64,000 nucleotides of DNA from Variovorax sp. KBW07 (GTDB taxonomy: Bacteria > Pseudomonadota > Gammaproteobacteria > Burkholderiales > Burkholderiaceae_C). The stretch covers positions 25,138 through 89,137 of the forward strand of contig NZ_QAJK01000029.1 of NCBI RefSeq assembly GCF_003852515.1, read 5' to 3'. Below are positions 45,631 through 54,962 of this stretch, piece by piece. The notes under the pieces were generated by a model. That model was not told the origin of the DNA, made no database searches, and worked only from the letters and a program-made list of their open reading frames with translations. Position numbers and translations under genes: made by a program. Position 1 is the first letter of the stretch; each line of letters begins with the position of its first letter.

Positions 45631-47169
45631 GTGCGCCATCTTTCAACAACACTCGCCCGTCTGCTGGCGACCCTCGCGACAGTGGCGGCTCCCGCCGCCA
45701 TGGCCGCGGACGTCGTGGCGGCCGCCCCGGCCTCGGCCACCATGCCAGTTGCTGCTGCAGCTGCGCCCCCGGCGGCAGCGGCGGGCAACGCACCCGCCAG
45801 CCGGCGCTGCACGGCCATCATTCCGGACGACCAGCCGACCCAGGCCGTGCTCGGCAAATCGGTGGTCATTCCGCTGCGGGCGCGCGTGGTGCGCATCGTG
45901 GTGAGCGGGCAGCCCCCGAACCGGGCGACCGCGGCTTCGGCCGCGGCCGTTCCGGCGGGCATGCAGCCGGCCGCACCGGCCGCCAACGCGAATTCGGGCG
46001 AAGGCATCGCCGACATCGACGTGACGCTGCTGAGCCCGACCGACCTGTTCTTTCGCGGCCGCCAGGCGGGCTCGATGAACGTCGTGCTGCAAAGCGCCGA
46101 CGGCACCTGCTACATCAAGGACGTGATCGTCACCATCGATCCGATGGCGCTGCAGGCCAAGCTTGCCGAGCTGATGCCCGAAGAGCGCGGCATCCGCGTG
46201 CGCAGCGCCGAGCGCTCCATCGTGCTCACGGGTGAGCTCAGCGATGCGCTCAAGCTCGACGACGTGATGAGCCTGGCGGCGGCCTACGGCGCCGATGGAA
46301 AGAAGGTGGTGAACCTGATGCGCGTCTCCAGGCCGCAGCAGGTGATGCTCGAAGTGAAGATCGCCGAGGTCAGCAAGACGCTGCTCGACCGGCTGGGCGC
46401 GAGCGTCGGTCTTGCGCGCAGCGGCAGCGGTGGCCAGAACAACTACTCGCTGATTTCCAATTTCCTGAGCTCGGGCGCGGGCCTGGTCCAGGCGCTGCGC
46501 ATCGGCCGCACCTCGCTGACCATCGACGGCCAGAAAGACGACGGGCTGGTGCGCATTCTTGCGGAGCCCAACATCATGGCCATCAGTGGCCAGCAGGCCA
46601 GCTTCCTGTCGGGCGGCAAGATCTTCATTCCGGTGGCGCAGAGCGCCGGCGGCGGCAGCGGGACGAACATCACGCTGGAGGAAAAAGAGTTCGGCATCGG
46701 CGTCAAGTTCACCCCGACGGTGCTCAACGGCGACCGGGTCAACCTGAAGATGGTGTCCGAGGTGTCGGACCTGTCGCAGACCGGTTCGCCGTTCACGACG
46801 GTCGGGGGCGTTACCGCGGTGCTGCCGTCCCTCACGGTGCGCCGCGCCGACACCACCGTGCAGCTCAACGACGGGCAGAGCTTCGTCATTGCCGGGCTCA
46901 TCAAGAGCAACGTGACGGAGAGCGTCAAGCGCTATCCGGGCCTGGGCGAAGTACCGGTCATGGGGGCGCTGTTCCGCAGCACCGAATTCCAGAACGAGCA
47001 GACCGAGCTGATGTTCGTCATCACGCCGCGCCTGGTTCGCCCGCTGGCCGAGTCGCCGCGGGTCCCGACGGACAACCACGTCGTACCCAGCCGCGCCGAG
47101 GTCTACCTGAACGGCGCCCTCGAAAGCGCCACCCCGGCACCGGCCGCCCCGGCCAGCGCAACCCCGTGA
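45631..47169 (+). CDS. cpaC: Tad secretin CpaC/RcpA
   Basis: 512 residues from a GTG at 45631, chosen because AAGGAGG stands eight bases upstream and the signal peptide (RHLSTTLARLLATLATVAAPAAMA) begins there. An Ala-rich N-terminal spacer is followed by the pilus N-domain (GKSVVIPLRARVVRIVV; DLFFRGRQAGSMNVVLQ), then the secretin domain with VMLEVKIAEVSKTLLDRLGASV and the C-terminal VPVMGALFRSTEFQNEQTELMFVITPRLV. It forms the outer-membrane channel for Flp pili. Confidence 0.93.
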   Translation: MRHLSTTLARLLATLATVAAPAAMAADVVAAAPASATMPVAAAAAPPAAAAGNAPASRRCTAIIPDDQPTQAVLGKSVVIPLRARVVRIVVSGQPPNRATAASAAAVPAGMQPAAPAANANSGEGIADIDVTLLSPTDLFFRGRQAGSMNVVLQSADGTCYIKDVIVTIDPMALQAKLAELMPEERGIRVRSAERSIVLTGELSDALKLDDVMSLAAAYGADGKKVVNLMRVSRPQQVMLEVKIAEVSKTLLDRLGASVGLARSGSGGQNNYSLISNFLSSGAGLVQALRIGRTSLTIDGQKDDGLVRILAEPNIMAISGQQASFLSGGKIFIPVAQSAGGGSGTNITLEEKEFGIGVKFTPTVLNGDRVNLKMVSEVSDLSQTGSPFTTVGGVTAVLPSLTVRRADTTVQLNDGQSFVIAGLIKSNVTESVKRYPGLGEVPVMGALFRSTEFQNEQTELMFVITPRLVRPLAESPRVPTDNHVVPSRAEVYLNGALESATPAPAAPASATP

Positions 47170-47180
47170 GGAGTACCGCC

Positions 47181-47474
47181 ATGTTCATCAGATCGACCAC
47201 CGTAGCGCTCGCATGCCTCTTTGCAACCGGCTGCTCGCATGTCACGCCCAACTACGACGCGCGCTTCGGCGACGCGGTGCGCGACGCCAGGAAAAAGATG
47301 ACGGTGAACCCGGACGCCGGCAAGAACGGCGACCCGGTTGCGGGCATGGACGGCCGCGCGGCGCGCGAGTCGATGAACCAGTACCACGAGTCCTACAAGA
47401 CGCCACCGCCGGCGATCAACGTCATCAACATCGGCGGCGGCATCGGTAGCCAGGGGGGCGGCTCGGGGAAGTGA
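47181..47474 (+). CDS. Small Tad-locus lipoprotein
   Basis: 97 residues. Lipoprotein signal MFIRSTTVALACLFATGC with lipidation at Cys18, then a hydrophilic chain (ARFGDAVRDARKKMTVNPDAG, SMNQYHESYKTPPPAI) and a glycine-rich end (IGGGIGSQGGGSGK). It occupies the place of CpaD/RcpB-type secretin helpers between secretin and pilin genes, so it may act as a pilotin or secretin accessory, but it has no domain I recognise. GAGGAG precedes the ATG. Confidence 0.75.
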   Translation: MFIRSTTVALACLFATGCSHVTPNYDARFGDAVRDARKKMTVNPDAGKNGDPVAGMDGRAARESMNQYHESYKTPPPAINVINIGGGIGSQGGGSGK

Positions 47475-47611
47475 CAGGCCGCGTTGCGCGGATTCATTCA
47501 CACGAGTCTTCACATGGAAAGGAGAACGCCACGAACTGCAACGAACTTTTTCCACCACCACTCTTTTTCAAACCCGATTTCCAACTGTTCAAACCTTGAT
47601 AGGAAAGAACC

Positions 47612-47821
47612 ATGAAAAACTTTCTCCAGGCCATCGGCCAATCGACACGCGGCTTCATGCTCGAGGAAGAGGGCGCACAAGTCGTCGAGTACGCGCTGAT
47701 CATCGCGGTCGTTTCCATCGCGCTGGTCATTGCATTGAGGGCGCTCACCACGGGCGCCACGTTCACGAACTTCATCGCTCGCGTCAACACGTGCCTGAAC
47801 GGGCCGGGGCCCTGCGTGTAA
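47612..47821 (+). CDS. flp: Flp type IVb pilin 1
   Basis: 69 residues. Leader ending in EEEG, then AQVVEYALIIAVVSIALVIALRAL: the GxxxxEYALI Flp motif is exact. The C-terminus FTNFIARVNTCLNGPGPCV carries a cysteine pair and is shared with pilin 2. AGGAAAG stands before the ATG. It should be the fibre subunit after cleavage by TadV. The 137 bases between the lipoprotein and this gene probably contain the pilin promoter. Confidence 0.93.
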   Translation: MKNFLQAIGQSTRGFMLEEEGAQVVEYALIIAVVSIALVIALRALTTGATFTNFIARVNTCLNGPGPCV

Positions 47822-47927
47822 GTGGCGTTCGGGGGAGAGGAGCGGGCCGGGTTTTCCGATTCGCTCCGCTCCACCTTTTCATCCGCTTCCACCTGACTCT
47901 TTCCCACAACGAACCGAGGTCATCACC

Positions 47928-48107
47928 ATGCTCAAGAAATTTCTGAAAGACGAAAGCGGTGCCCAGGTCGTGGAGTACGCGCTGATCATCGCCGTCGTTT
48001 CCATTGCGCTGGTCGTTGCGCTGCAGTTGCTCGCCAGCGGGGCGCCCTTCACGAACTTCATCGGTCGCCTGAACGTGTGCCTGAACGGGCCGGGACCCTG
48101 CGTCTGA
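47928..48107 (+). CDS. flp: Flp type IVb pilin 2
   Basis: 59 residues (ATG at 47928-47930, TGA at 48105-48107). MLKKFLKDESG is the leader and AQVVEYALIIAVVSIALVVAL the pilin core, with C-terminus FTNFIGRLNVCLNGPGPCV. The core differs from pilin 1 at a single residue (V for I) over these 21 positions. Flanking sequence is also shared, so this is a tandem duplicate. The leader is shorter than in pilin 1. Confidence 0.92.
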   Translation: MLKKFLKDESGAQVVEYALIIAVVSIALVVALQLLASGAPFTNFIGRLNVCLNGPGPCV

Positions 48108-48125
48108 ATGGCGTTCGGGGAGGGG

Positions 48126-48150
48126 AGCGGGCCGGGGCCACCGGCCCGCT
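48126..48150 (+). terminator. GC-rich stem-loop after the second pilin gene
   Basis: AGCGGGCCGG (48126-48135) pairs perfectly with CCGGCCCGCT (48141-48150) over a 5-base loop, 18 bases after the pilin 2 stop. Only a short TT follows. It probably causes partial termination or protects the abundant pilin mRNA while the assembly genes downstream are expressed at lower level. Confidence 0.6.
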
Positions 48151-48231
48151 TTGCGCCACCCCTTCATTCGCTTCCAAGTGACTGTTTCTCCACAAGAGCC
48201 GAGGTCATCACCCCCCACAGGAAGACCGATC

Positions 48232-49500
48232 ATGAAAGCCAACCGCACCCATCGCCGCCAGCGTGGCGCGATGATCGTCACCGCCGCGTTGTTCCTGTTG
48301 TTCATGCTGGGCTTCATGGGCATCGCGCTCGATTTCGGCCACCTGTTCGTCGTCCGGACCGAGCTGCAGACGGCGGTGGACAGTTGCGCGCTGGCCGCGG
48401 CGCGCGAGCTCGACAAGACGAGCTCGGCGATCACGCGGGGCAAGAGCGCCGGCCAGACGGCCGGCAACGCGAACCGGGTGAACATGCAGTCGGCCACCTG
48501 GGGCGGGCAGGGCCAGATCGTGGCCGCTGAAGTCACGTTCCGCGACGCTTCCTATGCGCCCACGAGCGTTCCCACCGCGGCCGTCTACGCGCAGTGCGCG
48601 CACAGCCAGCCCAACATCAGGATGTGGCTGATGCAGGCCGTGGGTGCCTTCTCGGGCGATACCGCCGGCAACCCCGCGACACGCAGCGTGGCCGCCAGCG
48701 CGGTTGCCACCCGTGCGAGCGCACAGAGCGCATGCCCCATTCCGGTCGCGGCGAAGCCGAAGGCGGGCGGCACGGCGCCGAACTACGGCTTTGCCGTCGG
48801 TGAATGGGTGACGCTCATCATGGCGCAGAACGCTGCCGCGGGCGGCCAGATCGGCTGGGCCAACCTCGACGGCAGCAACAGCGCCTCGGAAACCGAGGCC
48901 GAACTGAACGGCCGTTGCGGCGCCAAGGTGGGCGATACGGTGGGCACTCCCGGCGTGCAGACCTCGGTGGCCGACACCTGGAACTATCGCTTCGGCATCT
49001 ACAAGAACAGCGGCGACCCCAGCGTGGACAGGCCCGACTACACCGGCTATGCCTACACCTCGCTGAACTGGCCCGCGCAGTTCAACGCCTACAACGGCCC
49101 GGCCCCGGGTGGGGGCGGCACGGCCCAGAACTTCGTGACCAAGCGGGCCGCCTTTGCTTCGTGCGCCGACACAGGCACCAAAGTGAAGGGCGCGAACAGC
49201 TGCGAATCGATCACCGGGCTGTCGCTCAACAGTTTCCAGAAGCTGGCCAATCCCGGCAACGTGGCCGGAGGCCACATGCAGTACGGCCTTGACCGCCGCT
49301 TCGTCACGGTGCCGGTCATCGACGGCGGCAACCGCGTCATCGACTACCTCTGCATGCTGATGCTGCAGCCGCTGAGCATTCCGATGACCGACACGCAGCT
49401 GGAATTTCTCGGCAACGCGGGAGCCCCCAGCAGCCCCTGCACCACCAGCGGGCTGGCCGGTGGATCGGCAGGCCCGCTGGTTCCGGTCCTGGTGAGGTGA
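48232..49500 (+). CDS. tadG: TadG-like Flp pilus assembly protein
   Basis: 422 residues from the ATG at 48232 (AGGAAG upstream). RRQRGAMIVTAALFLLFMLGFMGIALDFGHLFVV is the single N-terminal helix of the Tad (TadE/G-like) family, followed by RTELQTAVDSCALAAARELD. The large remaining part is periplasmic, has several Cys and Gly/Asn-rich stretches, and lacks an obvious von Willebrand A metal site. It is thought to anchor or prime the pilus. It overlaps or abuts the next gene. Confidence 0.85.
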   Translation: MKANRTHRRQRGAMIVTAALFLLFMLGFMGIALDFGHLFVVRTELQTAVDSCALAAARELDKTSSAITRGKSAGQTAGNANRVNMQSATWGGQGQIVAAEVTFRDASYAPTSVPTAAVYAQCAHSQPNIRMWLMQAVGAFSGDTAGNPATRSVAASAVATRASAQSACPIPVAAKPKAGGTAPNYGFAVGEWVTLIMAQNAAAGGQIGWANLDGSNSASETEAELNGRCGAKVGDTVGTPGVQTSVADTWNYRFGIYKNSGDPSVDRPDYTGYAYTSLNWPAQFNAYNGPAPGGGGTAQNFVTKRAAFASCADTGTKVKGANSCESITGLSLNSFQKLANPGNVAGGHMQYGLDRRFVTVPVIDGGNRVIDYLCMLMLQPLSIPMTDTQLEFLGNAGAPSSPCTTSGLAGGSAGPLVPVLVR

Positions 49501-49505
49501 GCATC

Positions 49506-49964
49506 ATGAAAAAGTCCCGTCGCACCCAGCATGGCGCCGCGCTGATCGAGCTGGCGTTCATCATGCCGCTGCTGTTGTTGTTGACCTTCATCACCACCGA
49601 GTTCGGCCGTGCGGTGTACGAGTACAACGCGGTCGTCAAATCCACCCGCGACGCGGTGCGCTACCTGTCGGTGCAGACACCCAACACGCACGTCACCGAG
49701 GCGCGCAACCTGATCGTGTACGGCAACACGGCCGGCACCGGGACGCCGCTGGCGCGCGGGCTGAGCCTTTCGAACGTGCCGGCCGGCAGTTGCTGCACCT
49801 GGCAGTCGGCCGGTGCGAGCCCGATCATCACCACGGTCACGGTGCGCGTCAGCAGCTACTCCTTTCATTCGCTGTTCCCTTCGGTGATGGGTGTCGCTCT
49901 CACGGGTGTGAACGGCAACATCGTCTTCAGCGACATCACCGCCACCATGAGGGCGCCATCATGA
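49506..49964 (+). CDS. tadE: TadE-like pseudopilin
   Basis: 152 residues from the ATG at 49506, with GAGGTGA just upstream; an in-frame GTG at 49497 overlaps the tadG stop. KSRRTQHGAALIELAFIMPLLLLLTFITTEFGRAVYEYN is the TadE pattern: basic leader, Gly, Glu at +5, long hydrophobic helix. A TadV-processed minor pilin is expected. The last four bases overlap the next start (ATGA). Confidence 0.88.
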   Translation: MKKSRRTQHGAALIELAFIMPLLLLLTFITTEFGRAVYEYNAVVKSTRDAVRYLSVQTPNTHVTEARNLIVYGNTAGTGTPLARGLSLSNVPAGSCCTWQSAGASPIITTVTVRVSSYSFHSLFPSVMGVALTGVNGNIVFSDITATMRAPS

Positions 49965-50389
49965 GACACCACGTCAACGGCGCGACCACCGTCGAGTTCG
50001 CGCTGGGCCTGCTCATCTTCCTGATGCTGGTGCTGGGCATCGTCGACTTCTCGCGCATGCTGTTCATGTGGAGCGCGGCCCAGGAGGCCACGCGCGCGGG
50101 AGCCCGGTACGCGGTGGTGTGCGACGACACCGCCTACCAGGCCCAGGTGCTGGCCCGCATGAAGGCGCTGATGCCGCAGATCAACACGGTGTCGGTGGCG
50201 TGGGCGCCTTCGGGCTGCACGGCCGCCACGTGCCAGGGTGTCACCGTCAGCATCACCGGCCTGAACTACCAGTGGATTTCTCCCATCGTGGGCGTCGCCG
50301 GGCCGCTGATCCCCATGCCAGGGTTCTCGACCTACCTGCCGCGCGAGGTCATGCGCAAGGACCCGAACAGCGCGGCCATCTGCTCCTAG
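49961..50389 (+). CDS. TadE/TadF-like pseudopilin
   Basis: 142 residues from the ATG at 49961 inside the ATGA overlap. RHHVNGATTVEFALGLLIFLMLVLGIVDFSRMLFMWSAAQEATRAGARYAVV has the TadE helix and prepilin-type cleavage context (NGATTVEFAL). It pairs with the previous gene as the usual two TadE-like pseudopilins of these loci. Four cysteines in the C-terminal half may form disulfides. Confidence 0.86.
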   Translation: MRHHVNGATTVEFALGLLIFLMLVLGIVDFSRMLFMWSAAQEATRAGARYAVVCDDTAYQAQVLARMKALMPQINTVSVAWAPSGCTAATCQGVTVSITGLNYQWISPIVGVAGPLIPMPGFSTYLPREVMRKDPNSAAICS

Positions 50390-50408
50390 CAACGTACCGG
50401 ACACGACC

Positions 50409-51560
50409 ATGAAGATCGCCATCATTTCCCCCAATCCGAACCACCTGCAGGACATGCGCAAGGTCCTCGAGGGGCGCTCTCACCAGGTGTCGCTGTTCGA
50501 GGGCGGCAAGAGCCGCATGCAGTGGGTCGTCGAGAAGGCCGCGCCTGACCTGCTGCTGGTCGACGGCATGTGCTGCGACCTCCAGGAGCTCGTGCTCGTG
50601 GAGAAGCTCACGCTGCAGCACCCTGCGATCGCGGTGGTGCTGCTGTGCGCCATGCAGACGCCGGAGTTCCTGATCCACGCGATGCGCGCGGGTGTGCGCG
50701 AGGTGCTGCCGTCGCCTTCGGACACCGCCGCGCTCGAGGCCGCCGTCGAGCGCATCGCGCTCAAGATGGCCGGCACGCAGGCGCGCAGCCCCGGCCAGGT
50801 GGTGGCGTTCATGCCGTGCAAGGGCGGCAGCGGCGCGACCTTCCTGGCCACCAACATCGGCTACCAGCTCTCGCGCGGGCGCTCGGTGCTGCTGATCGAC
50901 CTGAACCTGCAGTTCGGCGACGCGTTGTCGTATGTGAGCGATATGCGGCCGAGCTCGACCATGGCGGACGTTGCGCGCGACATCGCCCGCCTCGACGCTT
51001 CGCTGCTCGCGGCCAGCGTCGTGCGCGTGGCGCCGGGCTTCAGCATCCTGCCGGCGCCCGACGATCTTTCGCGCGCGATGGATGTCAAGGCAGAGCACAT
51101 CGACGCGATCCTGCAGGTTGCGCAGCCGATGTACGACTTCGTGCTGTTCGACCTGGGCCCGCGCATCGACACGCTCTCGATCCGGGTGCTGGACCGCGCG
51201 GACCGCATTTTTCCCGTGCTGCAGCCGAGCCTGCCGCACATCCGCAACGTGACGCGCCTGATGCAGGTGTTCAAGTCGCTGGGCTACGCACCCGGCAAGG
51301 TCGAGCTGCTCGTGAACCGCAGCGCCGGCGGCGGGGAGATCGGGCTGTCCGACATGCGGCGCTCGCTGGTGGGCGCGACGCTCTCGATCGTGCCGGACGG
51401 CGGCAAGGACGTGGACACGTCCATCAACCGGGGCGTGCCGCTGGTTGAGATGTCGCGCGGCAGCGCGCTCGCCAAGCGGCTTGCCGAGATTGCTCACACG
51501 CTCAGTCCGCGGCAGGAGGCTGCGCCCGGCTTCATCGGGCGGCTCTTCCGCCGCGCCTGA
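50409..51560 (+). CDS. cpaE: Pilus localisation ATPase CpaE/TadZ
   Basis: 383 residues. Residues 1-125 are an atypical receiver-like domain ([38 protein letters not shown]). Residues 130-370 are MinD/ParA-like: [18 protein letters not shown] at about 138 is a deviant Walker A in which Ala replaces the usual Lys before Thr, then [21 protein letters not shown] and the Walker B-like [11 protein letters not shown]. TadZ proteins localise the secretion apparatus to the pole. The Ala change suggests weak or absent ATP hydrolysis. Confidence 0.9.
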   Translation: MKIAIISPNPNHLQDMRKVLEGRSHQVSLFEGGKSRMQWVVEKAAPDLLLVDGMCCDLQELVLVEKLTLQHPAIAVVLLCAMQTPEFLIHAMRAGVREVLPSPSDTAALEAAVERIALKMAGTQARSPGQVVAFMPCKGGSGATFLATNIGYQLSRGRSVLLIDLNLQFGDALSYVSDMRPSSTMADVARDIARLDASLLAASVVRVAPGFSILPAPDDLSRAMDVKAEHIDAILQVAQPMYDFVLFDLGPRIDTLSIRVLDRADRIFPVLQPSLPHIRNVTRLMQVFKSLGYAPGKVELLVNRSAGGGEIGLSDMRRSLVGATLSIVPDGGKDVDTSINRGVPLVEMSRGSALAKRLAEIAHTLSPRQEAAPGFIGRLFRRA

Positions 51561-51600
51561 GCAAAGGTTCATTCTTCATTCAACAGCAAGGCAGGTTCCC

Positions 51601-52971
51601 ATGTCATTCAGAGAACAGCTCAATGCGATCGAGGCCGACCCCGCCGGGCGGCCAGGCGGGCATGCGGTAGACCTTGCCGCGGCACCCTTTGCGTCGGATT
51701 CCTACAAGCTGCTGAAGGAGCGCATGCACCTGAAGCTGCTGGACCGCTTCGACCTGGCGGCGCTCGAGACCCTGAAACCCGACGTGCTGCGCCAGGAAAT
51801 CTCGACCATGGTCACGCGGCTGCTGCAGGAAGAGCCCGAGGCGCTCAACGACATCGAGCGGCGCACGCTGATCCGCGACATCCAGCACGAGATGCTCGGC
51901 TTCGGGCCGATCGAGCTGTTGATGGCGGACCCTACGGTATCGGACATCCTGGTCAATTCACACGAGAAGATCTATGTCGAGCGCCGGGGCCGGCTGGAGC
52001 TGACCAACGTCAGCTTCACCGACGAGAAGCACCTGCTGCGCATCATCGACAAGATCGTCTCGCTGGTGGGGCGGCGCATCGACGAGTCCAGCCCCATGGT
52101 CGATGCGCGGCTGCCCGACGGCTCGCGCGTGAACGCCGTCATTTCGCCGGTGGCGCTCGACGGACCGATGATGTCGATCCGGCGTTTCGCGAAGATCCCG
52201 CTGCGCATGGAGAACCTGGTGAACGAGCTCAAGACGCTGACGCCGCCGATGGCGCAGATGCTGGAGGGGCTGGCCCAGGCCAAGGTCAACATGCTCATTT
52301 CCGGCGGCACGGGCGCCGGCAAGACCACGCTGCTGAACATTCTCTCGGGCTTCATTCCGCCGAGCGAACGCATCATCACCATCGAGGATGCGGCGGAGCT
52401 CCAGCTGCAGCAGCCGCACGTGGCGCGCATGGAAACGCGGCCGATGAACATCGAGGGCAAGGGCGAGATCACGCAGCGCGCGCTGGTGCGCAATGCGTTG
52501 CGCATGCGGCCCGACCGCATCGTCATCGGCGAGGTGCGCGGCGCCGAGGCGGTCGACATGCTGCAGGCAATGAACACCGGCCACGAAGGCTCGCTGACCA
52601 CCATCCACGCCAACACGCCGCGCGATGCGCTTTCGCGGCTGGAAAACATGATCGGCATGGCGAACCTGAACCTGCCGCACCGCACCGTGCGCCAGCAGAT
52701 CGCGTCGGCCATCACCGTGGTGGTGCAGGTCTTGAGGCTGGTGGACGGGCGGCGCAAGGTCACAAGCATCCAGGAGATCACCGGCATGGAGGGCGAGGTG
52801 ATCACCATGCAGGAGATCTTCACCTTCCACCAGACAGGCATGGGCCCCGACGGCCAGGTGCGCGGCCATTTCCATGCGACGGGCGTCAGGCCGAAATTCG
52901 CGGAGCGGTTGCACGTGTACGGCGTGGACCTGCCCGACACCATGTTCGAGCCCGGCAAGCACTACGAATAG
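51601..52971 (+). CDS. cpaF: Tad secretion ATPase CpaF/TadA
   Basis: 456 residues from the ATG at 51601. The N-terminal helical part includes [22 protein letters not shown] and [18 protein letters not shown]. The catalytic core has Walker [15 protein letters not shown] near residue 235, an Asp box [14 protein letters not shown], Walker B in [15 protein letters not shown] and the His box [18 protein letters not shown]. It is the hexameric cytoplasmic motor for Flp pilus assembly, next to the TadB/TadC platform. Confidence 0.96.
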   Translation: MSFREQLNAIEADPAGRPGGHAVDLAAAPFASDSYKLLKERMHLKLLDRFDLAALETLKPDVLRQEISTMVTRLLQEEPEALNDIERRTLIRDIQHEMLGFGPIELLMADPTVSDILVNSHEKIYVERRGRLELTNVSFTDEKHLLRIIDKIVSLVGRRIDESSPMVDARLPDGSRVNAVISPVALDGPMMSIRRFAKIPLRMENLVNELKTLTPPMAQMLEGLAQAKVNMLISGGTGAGKTTLLNILSGFIPPSERIITIEDAAELQLQQPHVARMETRPMNIEGKGEITQRALVRNALRMRPDRIVIGEVRGAEAVDMLQAMNTGHEGSLTTIHANTPRDALSRLENMIGMANLNLPHRTVRQQIASAITVVVQVLRLVDGRRKVTSIQEITGMEGEVITMQEIFTFHQTGMGPDGQVRGHFHATGVRPKFAERLHVYGVDLPDTMFEPGKHYE

Positions 52972-52980
52972 GAGACCATC

Positions 52981-53973
52981 ATGTTCGACAACCTGGGGGG
53001 GCACACCCTCATTACCGTCACCGTGCTGGTCTTCGTGACCGTGCTGCTCATGATCGAGGGCCTGTACCTGCTGTGGCGCTCGTACAAGGGTCCCGAGGCG
53101 CGCAAGATCGAGAAGCGGTTGCAGGCGTTTTCCGCCGCGATCGACCGCACGCCGCAAGCCCACCTGGTCAAGGAGCGCATGCTCAGCGAGGTGCCGTGGT
53201 TGCAGCGCATGCTGCTGACGCTACCGCGGGCGCACCGGCTGGACCGCTTCATCCTGCAGGCGGGGCTGGACTGGACTGTTTCGAGCTTCCTGCTGGCGTG
53301 CGGCACGCTCGGCGTGCTCGCATTTTTCGTGGCGGCAGGGATGGCGCACCAGCCGGCGCTTCTGTCGCTCGCCATCGGGATCGGTGCGGCGATGCTTCCG
53401 GTGTTCTACCTGCAGCGCCAACGCAGCCGTCGGCTGGCCCGCATGGAGCGGCAACTGCCGGATGCACTGGACCTGGTGACGCGCGCCCTGCGCGCGGGGC
53501 ACGCGTTCGCGAGCGGCGTGCAGATGATCGGCGAGGAAATGCCCGACCCGATTGCCAGCGAGTTCCGCATGGTCGCCGACGAAGTGAATTTCGGCGTTTC
53601 GCTGCAGCAGGCGCTGACCAATCTCAGCGAGCGCGTGCCGCTCACCGACCTGCGCTACTTCGTGGTGTCGGTGCTGATCCAGCGCGACTCCGGCGGCAAC
53701 CTGACCGAGGTGCTGGGCAACCTGAGCAAGCTCATCCGCGACCGGCTCAAGCTGCTCGCGCGGGTGCGGGTGCTGTCGTCGGAAGGGCGGCTGTCGGCCT
53801 GGATACTGGGGCTCATGCCGTTCGCCCTGGCGGCGCTCATGAACATCTTCAACCCCGAGTTCATGGCGCCGTTGTGGACGGACCCGATCGGGCAGACGGT
53901 GCTCAAGTACATGCTGGCACTGATGTTCGTGGGCGTCGTGCTGCTGCGCAAGATCGCGAAGATCCGCGTCTGA
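52981..53973 (+). CDS. tadB: Inner-membrane platform protein TadB
   Basis: 330 residues. An N-terminal helix (LITVTVLVFVTVLLMIEGLYLLW), two helices near 95-150, the type II secretion F domain (LPDALDLVTRALRAGHAFASGVQMIGEEM) and C-terminal helices (PFALAALMNIFNPEFMAPLW). It interacts with TadA and TadC. Nine bases after the ATPase gene, with GGAG upstream. Confidence 0.93.
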   Translation: MFDNLGGHTLITVTVLVFVTVLLMIEGLYLLWRSYKGPEARKIEKRLQAFSAAIDRTPQAHLVKERMLSEVPWLQRMLLTLPRAHRLDRFILQAGLDWTVSSFLLACGTLGVLAFFVAAGMAHQPALLSLAIGIGAAMLPVFYLQRQRSRRLARMERQLPDALDLVTRALRAGHAFASGVQMIGEEMPDPIASEFRMVADEVNFGVSLQQALTNLSERVPLTDLRYFVVSVLIQRDSGGNLTEVLGNLSKLIRDRLKLLARVRVLSSEGRLSAWILGLMPFALAALMNIFNPEFMAPLWTDPIGQTVLKYMLALMFVGVVLLRKIAKIRV

Positions 53974-53985
53974 AGGAGAAGGGCC

Positions 53986-54906
53986 ATGACCATCACCATG
54001 CTGTTTCCCATCCTGGTTTTCCTGGCCGTGTCGCTGGCCATCGGCGGCCTGGCGGTCTGGTTGTCGCCGACGCGCACCGCGCAGCGCCTGCAGGCGGTGG
54101 CGCCGGCGGCCGGCAAGTCGGCCTGGGCCGAGACCGCCGTCAAGATCGTCGGTCCTTTCGCGCAGTTGTCCTCGCCCACCAGCGACGCCGATCTGTCGCC
54201 GCTGCGGGTGCGCTTCCTGAACGCGGGCATCCGCCACCCGGACGCCTACCTCGTGTACTTCGGCCTGAAGACGCTGTTGCCGCTGGGCTTTGCGGCGCTC
54301 GCATTCCTGGCGATGCGGGCGACCGGGGCCGCGGAAGACCGCACCGTGATGCTGCTGTGGCTTGCGGTGGCGGCGCTGGCCGGCTGCTACCTGCCCAACC
54401 TGGTGCTGCGCCTGCTCATTCGCGCGCGCCGCCGCGAGATATTCGAGAACTTCCCCGACGCCGCCGACCTGATGCTCGTGTGCGTCGAAGCAGGGCTGGG
54501 GCTCGATGCCGGCCTGGCCAAGGTCACCGAGGAGATCCAGGTCAAGAGCATGGCGCTCGCGCAGGAGCTGCACTGGACCAACCTCGAAATGCGCGCCGGT
54601 GCTACGCGCGAGAAGTCGCTGCGCAACCTCGCGCTGCGCACGGGCGTGGAAGAGATCAGCACCTTCGCGACCATGCTGACCCAATCGGACCGGTTCGGCA
54701 CCAGCATCGGTGAATCGCTGCGCGTGTTCTCCGAAGACCTGCGCCACAAGCGCCAGGTTCGCGCGGAAGAGCTGGCGGCCAAGGTGCCGACCAAGATGCT
54801 GCTGCCGCTGGTGCTGTGCATCTTTCCGTGCATCTCGATGGTGATCCTCACGCCGGCGATGATTCGCGTCGTGCGGATGATCGGCCCGATGCTGAGCGGG
54901 TCTTGA
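53986..54906 (+). CDS. tadC: Inner-membrane platform protein TadC
   Basis: 306 residues. Several membrane helices (ILVFLAVSLAIGGLAVWL; LPLGFAALAFLAM) surround the F domain: NFPDAADLMLVCVEAGLGLDAGLAKV and GVEEISTFATMLTQSDRFGTSIGESL. Last gene of the pilus operon, 12 bases after tadB. No TadD tetratricopeptide lipoprotein gene is found in the locus. Confidence 0.93.
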   Translation: MTITMLFPILVFLAVSLAIGGLAVWLSPTRTAQRLQAVAPAAGKSAWAETAVKIVGPFAQLSSPTSDADLSPLRVRFLNAGIRHPDAYLVYFGLKTLLPLGFAALAFLAMRATGAAEDRTVMLLWLAVAALAGCYLPNLVLRLLIRARRREIFENFPDAADLMLVCVEAGLGLDAGLAKVTEEIQVKSMALAQELHWTNLEMRAGATREKSLRNLALRTGVEEISTFATMLTQSDRFGTSIGESLRVFSEDLRHKRQVRAEELAAKVPTKMLLPLVLCIFPCISMVILTPAMIRVVRMIGPMLSGS

Positions 54907-54962
54907 GTCGAGCCGGGTGCCCCTCGCTCTGGGGCTTGAGGCAACTCGGCGCGGTGCGTTTT

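Noticed and set aside
54919-54935. Hairpin GCCCC/GGGGC between tadC and the response regulator gene
   Set aside because: The 5-bp stem without a T tract is too weak to call a terminator, though a convergent terminator is expected there.
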